Shown: piece by piece, positions 1-7,604 of the stretch
How positions within the stretch are numbered: position 1 is the first letter of the stretch
Layout of the letters: the number at the start of each line of letters is the position of its first letter
Source of the DNA: an uncultured Paraprevotella sp.
GTDB lineage: Bacteria > Bacteroidota > Bacteroidia > Bacteroidales > Bacteroidaceae
Reading direction: 5' to 3'
Length of the DNA stretch: 45,653 nt
Assembly (NCBI GenBank): GCA_944319925.1
Contig: CALUFQ010000021.1
Span: forward strand, 1 to 45,653
The notes under the pieces: generated by a model
What the model was told of the DNA's origin: nothing
Database searches by the model: none
Seen by the model: only the letters and a program-made list of their open reading frames with translations
Made by a program: the position numbers and the translations under genes

Positions 1-384
1 CAGCTTGAAACACACCCGTTTTTCCAACAGCAATCCGCTAACGTTTTTTTGCAGAAAGAGGCTATCCAGCATGAGGCTTGGGCGCCTTTTGCCGAGGGAC
101 AGAATGATATTTGGAACAATCCTGTGCTGAGAGCAATCGCTGAAAAGCATGGACGGACGGTGGGGCAAGTTGTTCTCCGCTGGCTGAACCAGCGCAATGT
201 GGTGGTTATTCCCAAAACGGTGCACAAGGAACGGATGAAAGAGAACTTTTCTATTTGTGATTTCACACTGACTGAACAAGAAATGCAGGCTATTGCCACG
301 CTTGAAACCGGGAAAAGTCCGATTTACGATGACATGGATTTGCCCACCGTAAAAGGAATCGGGCTACATAAAATACATGATTGA
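1..384 (+). CDS. Aldo/keto reductase, C-terminal part (5' end outside window)
   Basis: The frame is open from the first base, so the gene starts upstream and only about 127 C-terminal residues are seen. The opening residues (QLETHPFFQQ) correspond to the strand of the TIM barrel that reads NQxExHP in aldo/keto reductases. The stretch around VVVIPKTVHKERMKENF matches the conserved NADP(H)-binding segment (IPKS...R..EN). The protein would be a cytoplasmic NAD(P)H-dependent carbonyl reductase; the substrate cannot be told. It lies just upstream of a second reductase of the same family, which suggests a redox operon or a tandem duplication. The TTG at 49 is only an internal codon and not the real start. 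Confidence 0.85.
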   Translation, partial: QLETHPFFQQQSANVFLQKEAIQHEAWAPFAEGQNDIWNNPVLRAIAEKHGRTVGQVVLRWLNQRNVVVIPKTVHKERMKENFSICDFTLTEQEMQAIATLETGKSPIYDDMDLPTVKGIGLHKIHD

Positions 385-553
385 TAAAATATATAATCAG
401 ACATATTTTTATCGGCATATTCAAGGATGGCGTCAGCTGCGAGACCAAGCACAACAGCCGACATTCGTAGCCGACAATTTGAATATGAATGACATGGTTG
501 AACAATTAGATTTACGTCACAATGAAAACTGTAATATTGAACAACGGCATTGA
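377..553 (+). CDS. Possible 58-residue protein between two reductases
   Basis: A short frame opens with an ATG that overlaps the end of the upstream aldo/keto reductase by 8 bases and closes 32 bases inside the next reductase gene. The product would be soluble, with Gln and Asn frequent and a central stretch HIQGWRQLRDQAQQ that could form a helix. I do not recognise a family. The overlaps at both ends are what translational coupling would produce, but a chance frame of this size is also possible. Nothing else explains the 137-base gap between the two reductases. Confidence 0.35.
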   Translation: MIDKIYNQTYFYRHIQGWRQLRDQAQQPTFVADNLNMNDMVEQLDLRHNENCNIEQRH

Positions 554-1385
554 AATGCCATTAATGGGGTACGGTGTTTGGCAAATCGCCCCTAAAAAGT
601 GCGAACACTATGTTTCGGAAGCTTTAAAAGCCGGTTACCGTTTGATTGATACGGCGCAAGCCTATTACAACGAAGAAGGCGTGGGCGTGGCCATTTCCAA
701 CTCAGGCATCCCGCGTCCGGAAATATTCATCACCACGAAAGTATGGATTTCCAATGCCGGAGATAAAAAGGCCGCCATCAGTATAGATGAATCGCTCCGC
801 AAGCTGCGGACAGACTACATCGACCTGTTGCTCATCCATCAACCTTTCGGGGATTATTACGGAACCTACCGGGCTATGGAGAAAGCATACGAAGCAGGAA
901 AAGTACGTGCCATAGGATTGAGCAATTTCTATGATGCCAGATTCGTGGACTTGGCTGAAAACATGGATATAAAACCGGCTGTGGTGCAACTGGAAACACA
1001 CGTGTTCTCGCAACAGGTAAAAATGCGTCACCTGGCAGAAAAATACGGAACGCACATCATGGCTTGGAGTCCGTTGGCACGTGGCATGAACGGCCTTTTT
1101 ACGAATGAGACATTGAAATCCATAGGAGAGAAATACGGTAAGGACAACGCGCAAGTGAGTCTGAAATTCCTGACGGACGAGGGCATCATTGTACTTCCCC
1201 AATCAACGCGTACGGAACGCATGGCCAGCAATCTCGCCATTGATGACTTCTGTTTGAGCGAGACGGACAAGGAACTTATCCGCAAGATGGATACCGGAAA
1301 AGCACTTGCGGCAGACTTCAATGACCCGGGGCTGGCCGAGTATCTTCTTGCATACGACAAGAATTTTAACCCTCAAAATGGATGA
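522..1385 (+). CDS. Aldo/keto reductase
   Basis: This 287-residue protein is a full-length aldo/keto reductase. The four catalytic residues of the family are visible: D43 and Y48 in LIDTAQAYYNEE, K73 in TTKVW and H106 in LLLIHQPFG. The C-terminal cofactor segment (LPQSTRTERMASN) has Ser/Thr and Arg where NADPH-specific members hold the 2'-phosphate. It should reduce an aldehyde or ketone with NADPH in the cytoplasm; family members include 2,5-diketogluconate and methylglyoxal reductases, but the substrate is not predictable here. Its stop codon overlaps the start of the next gene (ATGA), so the two are very likely cotranscribed. Confidence 0.9.
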   Translation: MKTVILNNGIEMPLMGYGVWQIAPKKCEHYVSEALKAGYRLIDTAQAYYNEEGVGVAISNSGIPRPEIFITTKVWISNAGDKKAAISIDESLRKLRTDYIDLLLIHQPFGDYYGTYRAMEKAYEAGKVRAIGLSNFYDARFVDLAENMDIKPAVVQLETHVFSQQVKMRHLAEKYGTHIMAWSPLARGMNGLFTNETLKSIGEKYGKDNAQVSLKFLTDEGIIVLPQSTRTERMASNLAIDDFCLSETDKELIRKMDTGKALAADFNDPGLAEYLLAYDKNFNPQNG

Positions 1386-2035
1386 ACATGAAATATGGTG
1401 TTTTAGGAACGGGCGATGTAGCCCGCACCATTGGGGACAAACTGATTGAACTGGGTCATTCGGTCATGCTCGGTTCGCGCACGGCTGACAATCCACAAGC
1501 GGCAGAATGGGCAAAACACCACGGAAAACAGGCCGTACACGGCACGTTTGCCGATGCCGCTCGTTTCGGTGAACGGATATTCAACTGTGTGCAGGGCATC
1601 CATGCGATAGAAGCTCTTAACGCCGCAGGAAAAGAGAATCTAAATGGAAAATTGCTGATAGATTTAGCCAATCCATACATCCATAAGGACGGACATATTT
1701 CGCTCGACGCACGATGGAGTGGCATGACATCGTTAGGTGAGGAAGTACAACGGCTATTGCCGCAAACAAAGGTTGTAAAGACACTGAATTACTTGCACAA
1801 TTACCTGATGATCCATCCTGATGAACTTCCCGAACCCGTTACGGGTTTCTATTGTGGCAACAACAAGGAAGCCAAAGCTGAAGTGGAAAAATTGTTGGCC
1901 GATTTCGGTTGGCGTGACACAATGGATTTGGGCGATATATCCATGTCCCGATATACCGAGATGCTCGGTGCATTTTGGCCTGCGGCACTCAATGGGACGG
2001 GGCATATGCGATGGGGATTCCGGTTGGTAAGATGA
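1382..2035 (+). CDS. NADPH-dependent F420 reductase-type Rossmann oxidoreductase
   Basis: The 217-residue protein starts with a Rossmann fold: the GxGxxA-type motif in YGVLGTGDVARTIGDKL, then SVMLGSRT, where Arg would hold the NADP phosphate. This is the NADP oxidoreductase, coenzyme F420-dependent (F420_oxidored) family. In bacteria without F420 these proteins are assumed to be NADPH-dependent reductases of unknown substrate. The end (LNGTGHMRWGFRLVR) matches a natural C-terminus of the family, so the gene looks complete. It overlaps the upstream reductase by four bases. A second in-frame ATG two codons in (MNMKYG) is an equally good start. Confidence 0.85.
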   Translation: MNMKYGVLGTGDVARTIGDKLIELGHSVMLGSRTADNPQAAEWAKHHGKQAVHGTFADAARFGERIFNCVQGIHAIEALNAAGKENLNGKLLIDLANPYIHKDGHISLDARWSGMTSLGEEVQRLLPQTKVVKTLNYLHNYLMIHPDELPEPVTGFYCGNNKEAKAEVEKLLADFGWRDTMDLGDISMSRYTEMLGAFWPAALNGTGHMRWGFRLVR

Positions 2036-2066
2036 TATCTGACAATGTTTTTAGTAGGACATAGAT

Positions 2067-2376
2067 ATGAAAGTAATTTTAGTGAACGGTTCTCCACATC
2101 AAGCCTGAGCCGCTTATACGGCATTGGATGAAATACGAAAGGCATTGGAACAAGAAGGCATAGAAGCCGAGATTTTTCAGATAGGCACAAATCTGATAGC
2201 TTCTTGTCGTGGCTGCGCCGGTTGCATCAAGCAAGGCAGATGTGCAATCAATGATGACGGTAGAGTAAACGAGTTCTTGGAGCTGGCTGGACAAGCGGAT
2301 GGATTCGTATTTGGGCCCCGACACACTTTGACGGGCCTTATGGGAATCTTGTGTCCTTCATGAACCGTGTATTCCC
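2067..2376 (+). pseudogene. Flavodoxin-like NAD(P)H:FMN reductase remnant, cut by an insertion sequence
   Basis: The opening MKVILVNGSPH is the phosphate-binding start of the flavodoxin-like reductase fold. Codon 14 is TGA (2106-2108) where relatives read Gly-Cys. The frame then stays recognisable through the Cys-rich stretch SCRGCAGCIKQGRCAINDD and GFVFG, then loses bases near 2315-2330, where the family has GSPVHYAS. It shifts frame again near 2346, after which SFMNRVF appears in another frame. The sequence stops being gene-like at the left end of the insertion sequence, and the missing C-terminal half is not found on its other side. A premature stop, two frame shifts and truncation make this a dead gene. 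Confidence 0.75.
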
Positions 2377-2394
2377 TACGCGAGTTCGGGATAA
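2377..2394 (+). repeat. Left terminal inverted repeat of the insertion sequence
   Basis: The sequence tacgcgagttcgggataa is the exact reverse complement of 3406-3423. It marks the left end of the element. Confidence 0.85.
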
Positions 2395-2478
2395 GAAGAG
2401 TTATGGAAAAAGTTGGTAATCTCGCCAGGGTTTTGTATATTTATAGTTGAAAATCAAACAAATACAAAAAGACAAGCG

Positions 2479-3642
2479 ATGATTACCAAGGACAAAGTTA
2501 TAGAAATTTTCTGTATTATCGATGAGTTTGACAAGAATCTGAGTAGAGAACTTTCCAAGAATCTGCGTCTGCCTTCCGTGGGGAAGGATGGCATAAGGCA
2601 TCGTAACCGTCCTGGCAGGATGTCCGAAAGCGAGATAATGACCGTACTTGTGTGCTACCATTTCGGGAGGTACCGCACGTTCAAGGACTACTATCTGAAT
2701 TGTATCAAGGGCAGCATGAAGGACTGTTTCCCGGATGCCGTTTCATACAACCGCTTCGTGGAACTGACGCCGAGGGTGTTCCTTCTGATGATGCTGTTCA
2801 TGAAGCTGTACGCCTTCGGCAAATGCACCGGCATCACGTTCGTGGACAGCACCATGATTCCCGTGTGCCACAACGTCAGGAGGTACATGAACAAGGTGTT
2901 CGCGGGACTGGCCAGAGACGGGAAAGGCACGATGGGATGGTGCCACGGCTTCAAGCTGCACCTGCTGTGCAATGATTCCGGCGAGATCATAACCTTCTGC
3001 CTGACAGGGGCGAACGTGGACGACAGGGACAGAAGGGTGTGGAGCGTCTTCACCAAGCTCCTCTACGGGAAGGTGTTCGCCGACAGGGGTTATATCAAGA
3101 AGGAACTCTTCGAGACACTCTTCGACCAAGGAATACACCTCGTACACGGTCTCAAGGCCAATATGAAGAACAGGCTCATGCCCTTGTGGGACAAAATCAT
3201 GCTCAGGAAAAGGTATGTCATCGAATGCATCAACGAACTGCTCAAGAACAAGGCGAACATCGTGCATTCAAGACACCGCTCTGTACACAATTTTATAATG
3301 AACATTTGTTCGGCACTCACCGCATATTGCTTCTTCGAGAACAAGCCGGAGGCTTTGCCTGTGCAGGTCGAAAATATACGCAATTGGCCCTCTTCTAGAC
3401 ACGGGTTATCCCGAACTCGCGTAATTATGCTAATTATCGTTAACCGTATTCAGTTTTCTCATTATAGTTCATTCTGTCAATGGAAGGAGGTGCGCAGGGG
3501 AGCGCATTTCCTTTCGCGCCGAAATCCGGATAATATTCCCTTGCAGGGGGACATTGTCATTCCTGCGGACTTTGGGGCGTTTGCGGAATTCATTTCTCGG
3601 AAAGCCTTTGCCATTCTCGTGAGTAACTGGTTTTCCCCATAA
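2479..3642 (+). CDS. IS982-like DDE transposase with a read-through 3' end
   Basis: The start at 2479 (MITKDKVIEIF) is preferred over an earlier ATG at 2413 because it begins where similarity to transposases begins. The core shows a DDE-type arrangement: FVDSTMIPVCHN (first Asp), GFKLHLLCNDSGEII, VFADRGYIKKELF (second acid region) and RYVIECINELLKNKANI (Glu). This is the IS982 pattern, and the enzyme would cut and rejoin the element's ends. The frame runs past the right inverted repeat to 3642. In the next frame the sequence reads QLALF followed by a stop at 3398, just inside the repeat, which looks like the natural end. A one-base loss near 3380 therefore probably replaced the last few residues with about 88 unrelated ones. 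Confidence 0.8.
   Translation: MITKDKVIEIFCIIDEFDKNLSRELSKNLRLPSVGKDGIRHRNRPGRMSESEIMTVLVCYHFGRYRTFKDYYLNCIKGSMKDCFPDAVSYNRFVELTPRVFLLMMLFMKLYAFGKCTGITFVDSTMIPVCHNVRRYMNKVFAGLARDGKGTMGWCHGFKLHLLCNDSGEIITFCLTGANVDDRDRRVWSVFTKLLYGKVFADRGYIKKELFETLFDQGIHLVHGLKANMKNRLMPLWDKIMLRKRYVIECINELLKNKANIVHSRHRSVHNFIMNICSALTAYCFFENKPEALPVQVENIRNWPSSRHGLSRTRVIMLIIVNRIQFSHYSSFCQWKEVRRGAHFLSRRNPDNIPLQGDIVIPADFGAFAEFISRKAFAILVSNWFSP
3406..3423 (-). repeat. Right terminal inverted repeat of the insertion sequence
   Basis: The sequence ttatcccgaactcgcgta is the exact reverse complement of 2377-2394 and marks the right end of the element. The transposase frame currently reads straight through it. Confidence 0.85.
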
Positions 3643-3666
3643 AATGTTCGGGGAACACAAAGAAAC
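3424..3666. other. Non-coding stretch between the insertion sequence and atpG
   Basis: No convincing gene is seen on either strand. The first 50 bases are AT-rich, the rest GC-rich with short runs such as ttgcaggggg. It contains no sign of the missing half of the flavodoxin-like gene. Frames that cross it are extensions of the transposase or shadows. Confidence 0.5.
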
Positions 3667-3719
3667 AAAAAATCAGAGGCCAAAGTCCCTTTCATTTGAC
3701 TTCATGCCGCTGATTTTTT
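3667..3719 (-). terminator. Terminator hairpin after the atp operon
   Basis: aaaaaatcagaggc pairs with gccgctgatttttt, 13 of 14 positions, and A and T tracts form the base of the stem. It sits 16 bases beyond the atpG stop on the minus strand and should end the ATP synthase transcript. The symmetry means it could also stop transcripts coming from the insertion sequence. Confidence 0.75.
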
Positions 3720-3734
3720 ACTAAGGAAACCGTG

Positions 3735-4610
3735 TCATGCCATCGTGCCGCCCACGATGTCAAGCAGTTCGTTGGTGATGGCCTGTTGCCGCCCTTTATT
3801 ATATACGACCGTGAGGTCTTGTATCAGATTGTTGGCGTTGTCCGTGGCAATCTGCATGGCCATGCTTCGTGCCGCATGTTCTGATGCGTTGGAATCTAAA
3901 AGTGCCGTATAGATTTTTAGTTTCAGGACTTCCGGTATAAGCTTTTCCAGCACATCAGCTTCGGATGGCTCTATCAGATAATCCGGATGGATTCCCTCGG
4001 AGTCCTCTTCCGCAGCCAATTCCGACATGTCTATGGGGAGATAGACGTTCCGTTTCAGAATCTGAGAGCCGGCCGATTTGAAGTGATGATAAATCAGTTC
4101 CACTTGGTCGGTTTCCCCTTTGATGAATTGCTGGCAGAGCTCATCGGCCAAGGCTTCAGTCTCGGCATAGTTCGGTTTTGCTGCCATATGGGTGAAGTCA
4201 CCCGCAATTTTGACTCCCGTTTTTTTCACGGCATCGGCCACTTTCCGTCCTATGGGGTAAACGGTGATGCATTCTTTCGGTATGTCGGCATGTTCGGTGA
4301 GCCAGCGGTGGTAAAGACGGATGACATTGGCGTTGAATCCTCCGCATAGGCTGCTGTTGGACGAGAAAACGACCAGCGAAATGTTCTTTTTCGTGGGGCG
4401 CAACTCGGCATAGGGGGATTGCATCGTGACTCCGGACTGCAAGAAGTGGGTCATAATCGCCGACAGGTGCTGCTCGTATGGCAGCATGCCTTCGATGACT
4501 TCCTGTGCCTTGTGGAGTTTGGCCGAAGCCACCATCTTCATCGCCGAAGTGATTTTCAGCGTGTTGTTGGCGGAGATGATTCTTCCCTTTACTTCTTTGA
4601 GTGATGACAT
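3735..4610 (-). CDS. atpG: ATP synthase F1 subunit gamma
   Basis: This 291-residue protein is the central rotating shaft of the F1 sector and couples proton flow through the membrane ring to ATP synthesis in the alpha/beta hexamer. The N-terminal helix (MSSLKEVKGRIISANNTLKITSAMKMVASAKLHKAQ) and the C-terminal helix (EHAARSMAMQIATDNANNLIQDLTVVYNKGRQQAITNELLDIVGG) are the two highly conserved strands of the shaft's coiled coil. The middle Rossmann-like domain contains SSNSSLCGGFN. It is the last gene of the operon, six bases after atpA, and is followed by a hairpin terminator. Confidence 0.97.
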   Translation of the reverse strand: MSSLKEVKGRIISANNTLKITSAMKMVASAKLHKAQEVIEGMLPYEQHLSAIMTHFLQSGVTMQSPYAELRPTKKNISLVVFSSNSSLCGGFNANVIRLYHRWLTEHADIPKECITVYPIGRKVADAVKKTGVKIAGDFTHMAAKPNYAETEALADELCQQFIKGETDQVELIYHHFKSAGSQILKRNVYLPIDMSELAAEEDSEGIHPDYLIEPSEADVLEKLIPEVLKLKIYTALLDSNASEHAARSMAMQIATDNANNLIQDLTVVYNKGRQQAITNELLDIVGGTMA

Positions 4611-4616
4611 GATAGG

Positions 4617-6203
4617 TTAGTTTTTAAACAACAAAAGGGTCTTTTTAGCCACATCTTCAAGGATAGAGGTAACTTCGTCGTTGATAGTTCCGGCTTCGAG
4701 GATGTCTAGCACGTCTTCCTTGTGGGACGAGCGCAGACTTTCGAGGAACTCGTGTTGGAATTGTCGCACTTGGTCTATGCGGATGTCGTGCATAAGCCCG
4801 TGCGTACCGCAATAGAGGATGGCCACTTGTTCGCCCACAGGCATGGGGGAATATTGGGGTTGTACCAACAGTTCGTTGTTCTTCCGCCCGCGGTCAATGG
4901 TCATGACTGTGACGGGATCCATGTCGCTGCTGAATTTGGAGAACGCTTCAAGTTCACGGTATTGGGCTTGGTCTATTTTCAGCGTTCCGGCCACTTTTTT
5001 CATGCTCTTGATTTGTGCGCTGCCACCCACGCGGGACACAGAAATTCCCACGTTGATGGCCGGACGGAAACCTTGGTTGAAGAGGTCTGTCTCAAGGAAT
5101 ATCTGTCCGTCGGTGATGGATATCACATTCGTCGGGATGTAAGCAGACACGTCGCCCGCCTGTGTTTCAATGATAGGGAGTGCGGTGAGTGAGCCTCCGC
5201 ACTTCACCTTTCCCTTCAGGCTTTCGGGCAGGTCGTTCATCTGCTCGGCCACTTCTTGCTGGTTGATGATTTTGGCCGCACGTTCCAACAGGCGGGAGTG
5301 CAAGTAGAAAATATCACCAGGGTAGGCTTCACGTCCGGAAGGGCGGCGAAGGATAAGCGACACCTCGCGGTAGGCTACCGCTTGTTTCGACAAGTCGTCA
5401 TATACCACTAGGGCATGTCGGCCTGTGTCGCGGAAATATTCCCCGATGGCGGCACCGGCGAATGGGGCAAAGTATTGGAGCGCTGCCGGGTCGGCGGCTG
5501 TGGCTGCCACAACGATGGTGTAGTCCATTGCTCCTTTCTCGCGCAGGGTGTTGACAATATTGGCTACGGTGGAGCCTTTCTGCCCGATGGCCACGTAGAT
5601 GCAATATACGGGTTTGCCCGCTTCGTAGGCCGAGCGTTGGTTGATGATGGTGTCAATGGCAATGGCCGTTTTACCGGTTTGCCGGTCACCGATGATCAAT
5701 TCACGCTGTCCGCGTCCGATGGGAATCATGGCATCAATGGCCTTGAGCCCCGTCTGCAATGGCTCTGACACAGGTTGGCGGAAAATCACGCCGGGGGCTT
5801 TGCGTTCCAGCGGCATTTCGCAAGTTTCTCCGCCAATGGCTCCACGCCCGTCAAGGGGGACACCCAGCGGGTCGATGACGCGTCCGAGCATACTTTCACT
5901 TACGCGGATGGAAGCGATACGGCCGGTTCGTTTTACGCTCATGCCTTCCTTGATGAGGTCGGTGGCACCGAGGAGCACGGCACCCACGTTGTCCTCCTCA
6001 AGGTTCATGACCACGCCCATTACTCCGTTTTCGAATTCCAAAAGTTCATTGGCTTCGGCATGCAACAGTCCGTAGATGCGAGCCACGCCGTCGCTCACCT
6101 GCAACACGGTACCCGCTTCCTCAAATTGGATGCTGGCATTGATGCCTTCGAGCTGACGGAGGAGCACGTCCGAAACCTCGCTTGGTCTTATCTTGTCTGA
6201 CAT
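4617..6203 (-). CDS. atpA: ATP synthase F1 subunit alpha
   Basis: The 528-residue alpha subunit forms the non-catalytic nucleotide sites of the F1 hexamer. The P-loop GDRQTGKT is at residues 172-179. The conserved [23 protein letters not shown] precedes it. Further on, [43 protein letters not shown] carries the alpha/beta signature region, including the arginine that completes the catalytic site of the neighbouring beta subunit. Length and order fit bacterial AtpA without gaps. It lies between atpH (19 bases upstream) and atpG (6 bases downstream). Confidence 0.98.
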   Translation of the reverse strand: MSDKIRPSEVSDVLLRQLEGINASIQFEEAGTVLQVSDGVARIYGLLHAEANELLEFENGVMGVVMNLEEDNVGAVLLGATDLIKEGMSVKRTGRIASIRVSESMLGRVIDPLGVPLDGRGAIGGETCEMPLERKAPGVIFRQPVSEPLQTGLKAIDAMIPIGRGQRELIIGDRQTGKTAIAIDTIINQRSAYEAGKPVYCIYVAIGQKGSTVANIVNTLREKGAMDYTIVVAATAADPAALQYFAPFAGAAIGEYFRDTGRHALVVYDDLSKQAVAYREVSLILRRPSGREAYPGDIFYLHSRLLERAAKIINQQEVAEQMNDLPESLKGKVKCGGSLTALPIIETQAGDVSAYIPTNVISITDGQIFLETDLFNQGFRPAINVGISVSRVGGSAQIKSMKKVAGTLKIDQAQYRELEAFSKFSSDMDPVTVMTIDRGRKNNELLVQPQYSPMPVGEQVAILYCGTHGLMHDIRIDQVRQFQHEFLESLRSSHKEDVLDILEAGTINDEVTSILEDVAKKTLLLFKN

Positions 6204-6222
6204 ACGCTTGTTTGCTTTTTCA

Positions 6223-6783
6223 TTATACGATTCTTCTGTTCTTTTCGATGAACTGTTGTTTCACTTTCTTCAGTTGTCCGGCCACGCTGGCATCCACCCG
6301 CCAATATCCCATGCCGAGAATGCCCCCGCCAATGATGGCGGGATCGACTTTGGTCTCAAACTCCACGGTGCGTCCGCGATAGAAGTGGAGGATGATGCGC
6401 TTGAGCCGTTCCTGTGTTTCTTCGGGGAGCGGCACGGCCGTGATAAGGCTTCCTTGGCGTATCCGTTTCTTTTTCCGGTAGAGGTAGAGGTAGGAGTGGA
6501 GGATGAAGACCATCATCTTCTCGCGCTTGTTTTCCAGCAAGAGCGAGAAAAATCGGGTCAGTTCCTCACACGTGGCATCACCCGCCGTGGCATTGCGGAG
6601 GAGTTTGATTTTCTCCTCCGTCCCGACCATGGGATTTTCCACCGTCTGCCGGATGCCTGGTATCTGGGCATACCGTTTCAGGAAGAGTTCCGTTTGTTCA
6701 TAGACGGTGGCCTCAGCTCCGCGCCCGCAGGCAAATTCGAGCAGGGCGTGCGCATAACGTCTCGAAATGATTCCTATGTCCAT
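6223..6783 (-). CDS. atpH: ATP synthase F1 subunit delta
   Basis: The 186-residue delta subunit joins the top of F1 to the peripheral b stalk. The opening [22 protein letters not shown] is the N-terminal alpha-helical domain that contacts alpha subunits. The C-terminal part ([18 protein letters not shown]..., [33 protein letters not shown]) has the family's conserved IIGG and D.S....L.. pattern. The start codon overlaps the atpF stop by one base (TAATG), the usual sign of translational coupling. Confidence 0.95.
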   Translation of the reverse strand: MDIGIISRRYAHALLEFACGRGAEATVYEQTELFLKRYAQIPGIRQTVENPMVGTEEKIKLLRNATAGDATCEELTRFFSLLLENKREKMMVFILHSYLYLYRKKKRIRQGSLITAVPLPEETQERLKRIILHFYRGRTVEFETKVDPAIIGGGILGMGYWRVDASVAGQLKKVKQQFIEKNRRIV

Positions 6784-7298
6784 TATTCACTTTCGGTTAT
6801 CTTCCCGCTAGATTCCACTTCGGCAATCATGCGGTTGACGAATTCCAATTGTTCTTTGTCTTTCGACAGTTCCTTGCGCAGGATTTTTTCTGCCACATCA
6901 ACGGAGAGGACGGCCACTTGCCGGCGAATGTCGTTGATGGCACTTTCTTTTTCCGCCTCGATTTGGTGGCGTGTCTCGTCCAAGGCTTTTTGTGCCTCCT
7001 CGCGGGCGCGTCCGCGGGCATCCGATATGATTCGGTCGCGTGTGGCTGAAGCTTCTTTCAGCATTGCAGCCTGTTGCGCGCGTGCCTCGGCCATCAGCTT
7101 CTCTGCTTCGGTTTTCACCTGTTGCAGTTGCTCATTGGCCTGCCGGGCGGCTTCCAGTGAACTGTCTATATACTTTTTCCGTTTGTCCACCGCGTTGATG
7201 ATGACAGGGAATCCGAATTTTGCCAAGAGGAAAAACACGACTCCGAAGCAAATCACCATCCAGAACAGCAGACCCGGATTGGGTGTCAGCAGTCCCAT
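6783..7298 (-). CDS. atpF: ATP synthase Fo subunit b
   Basis: This 171-residue subunit is the peripheral stalk. One N-terminal membrane helix (GLLFWMVICFGVVFFLLAKFGFPVI, about residues 9-33) is followed by a long charged, Ala/Glu/Lys-rich helix that forms the dimeric coiled coil reaching up to delta. The conserved start MGLLTPNPGLLFW is typical of Bacteroidota b subunits. It sits 12 bases after atpE and shares one base with atpH. Confidence 0.95.
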   Translation of the reverse strand: MGLLTPNPGLLFWMVICFGVVFFLLAKFGFPVIINAVDKRKKYIDSSLEAARQANEQLQQVKTEAEKLMAEARAQQAAMLKEASATRDRIISDARGRAREEAQKALDETRHQIEAEKESAINDIRRQVAVLSVDVAEKILRKELSKDKEQLEFVNRMIAEVESSGKITESE

Positions 7299-7310
7299 AA
7301 GCGATTCCGG

Positions 7311-7565
7311 TTATACAAACAAAGCCAAGATACAAACGACAATGGCAATCAGGGCTACGCCTTCGATCAATGCGGCAGCCAAAATCATGTTTGTACGGAT
7401 GTCATTGGTGGAAGACGGCTGGCGCGCAATGGCATCCATGGCCGAACCGCCGATTTTGCCAATGCCAATGCCTGCGCCGATGGCTGCGATGCCTGCGCCG
7501 ATGGCTACACCTAACTTGATAAGACCGCTTCCTGCAAGAGCTTGCAATAATACTGTAAGTAACAT
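7311..7565 (-). CDS. atpE: ATP synthase Fo subunit c
   Basis: The 84-residue proteolipid makes the rotating ring. It has two membrane helices: a glycine-rich first helix (GVAIGAGIAAIGAGIGIGKIGG) and a second with the ion-binding glutamate E68 in AAALIEGVALIA. The polar loop contains the conserved RQP (residues 48-50). E68 is followed by Gly-Val and not the Ser-Thr pair of sodium-binding c subunits such as Ilyobacter, so proton coupling is the more likely reading. That is an inference from the motif alone. Confidence 0.97.
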   Translation of the reverse strand: MLLTVLLQALAGSGLIKLGVAIGAGIAAIGAGIGIGKIGGSAMDAIARQPSSTNDIRTNMILAAALIEGVALIAIVVCILALFV

Positions 7566-7604
7566 AATCTTTTTCTTTTTTATGGTTAATACTCTATTTG
7601 TTTC

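Larger units (their letters stand above)
2377..3423 (+). mobile_element. IS982-family-like insertion sequence, about 1.05 kb
   Basis: An 18-bp perfect inverted repeat bounds a segment that contains a single transposase gene. Its size, the short terminal repeats and the transposase sequence suit the IS982 family. The element has landed in the flavodoxin-like gene. The flanks do not show an obvious target duplication (left flank ends gtattccc, right flank begins attatgct), and the distal part of the target gene is missing. That points to a deletion or rearrangement after insertion. The exact ends are inferred from the repeats only. Confidence 0.82.
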
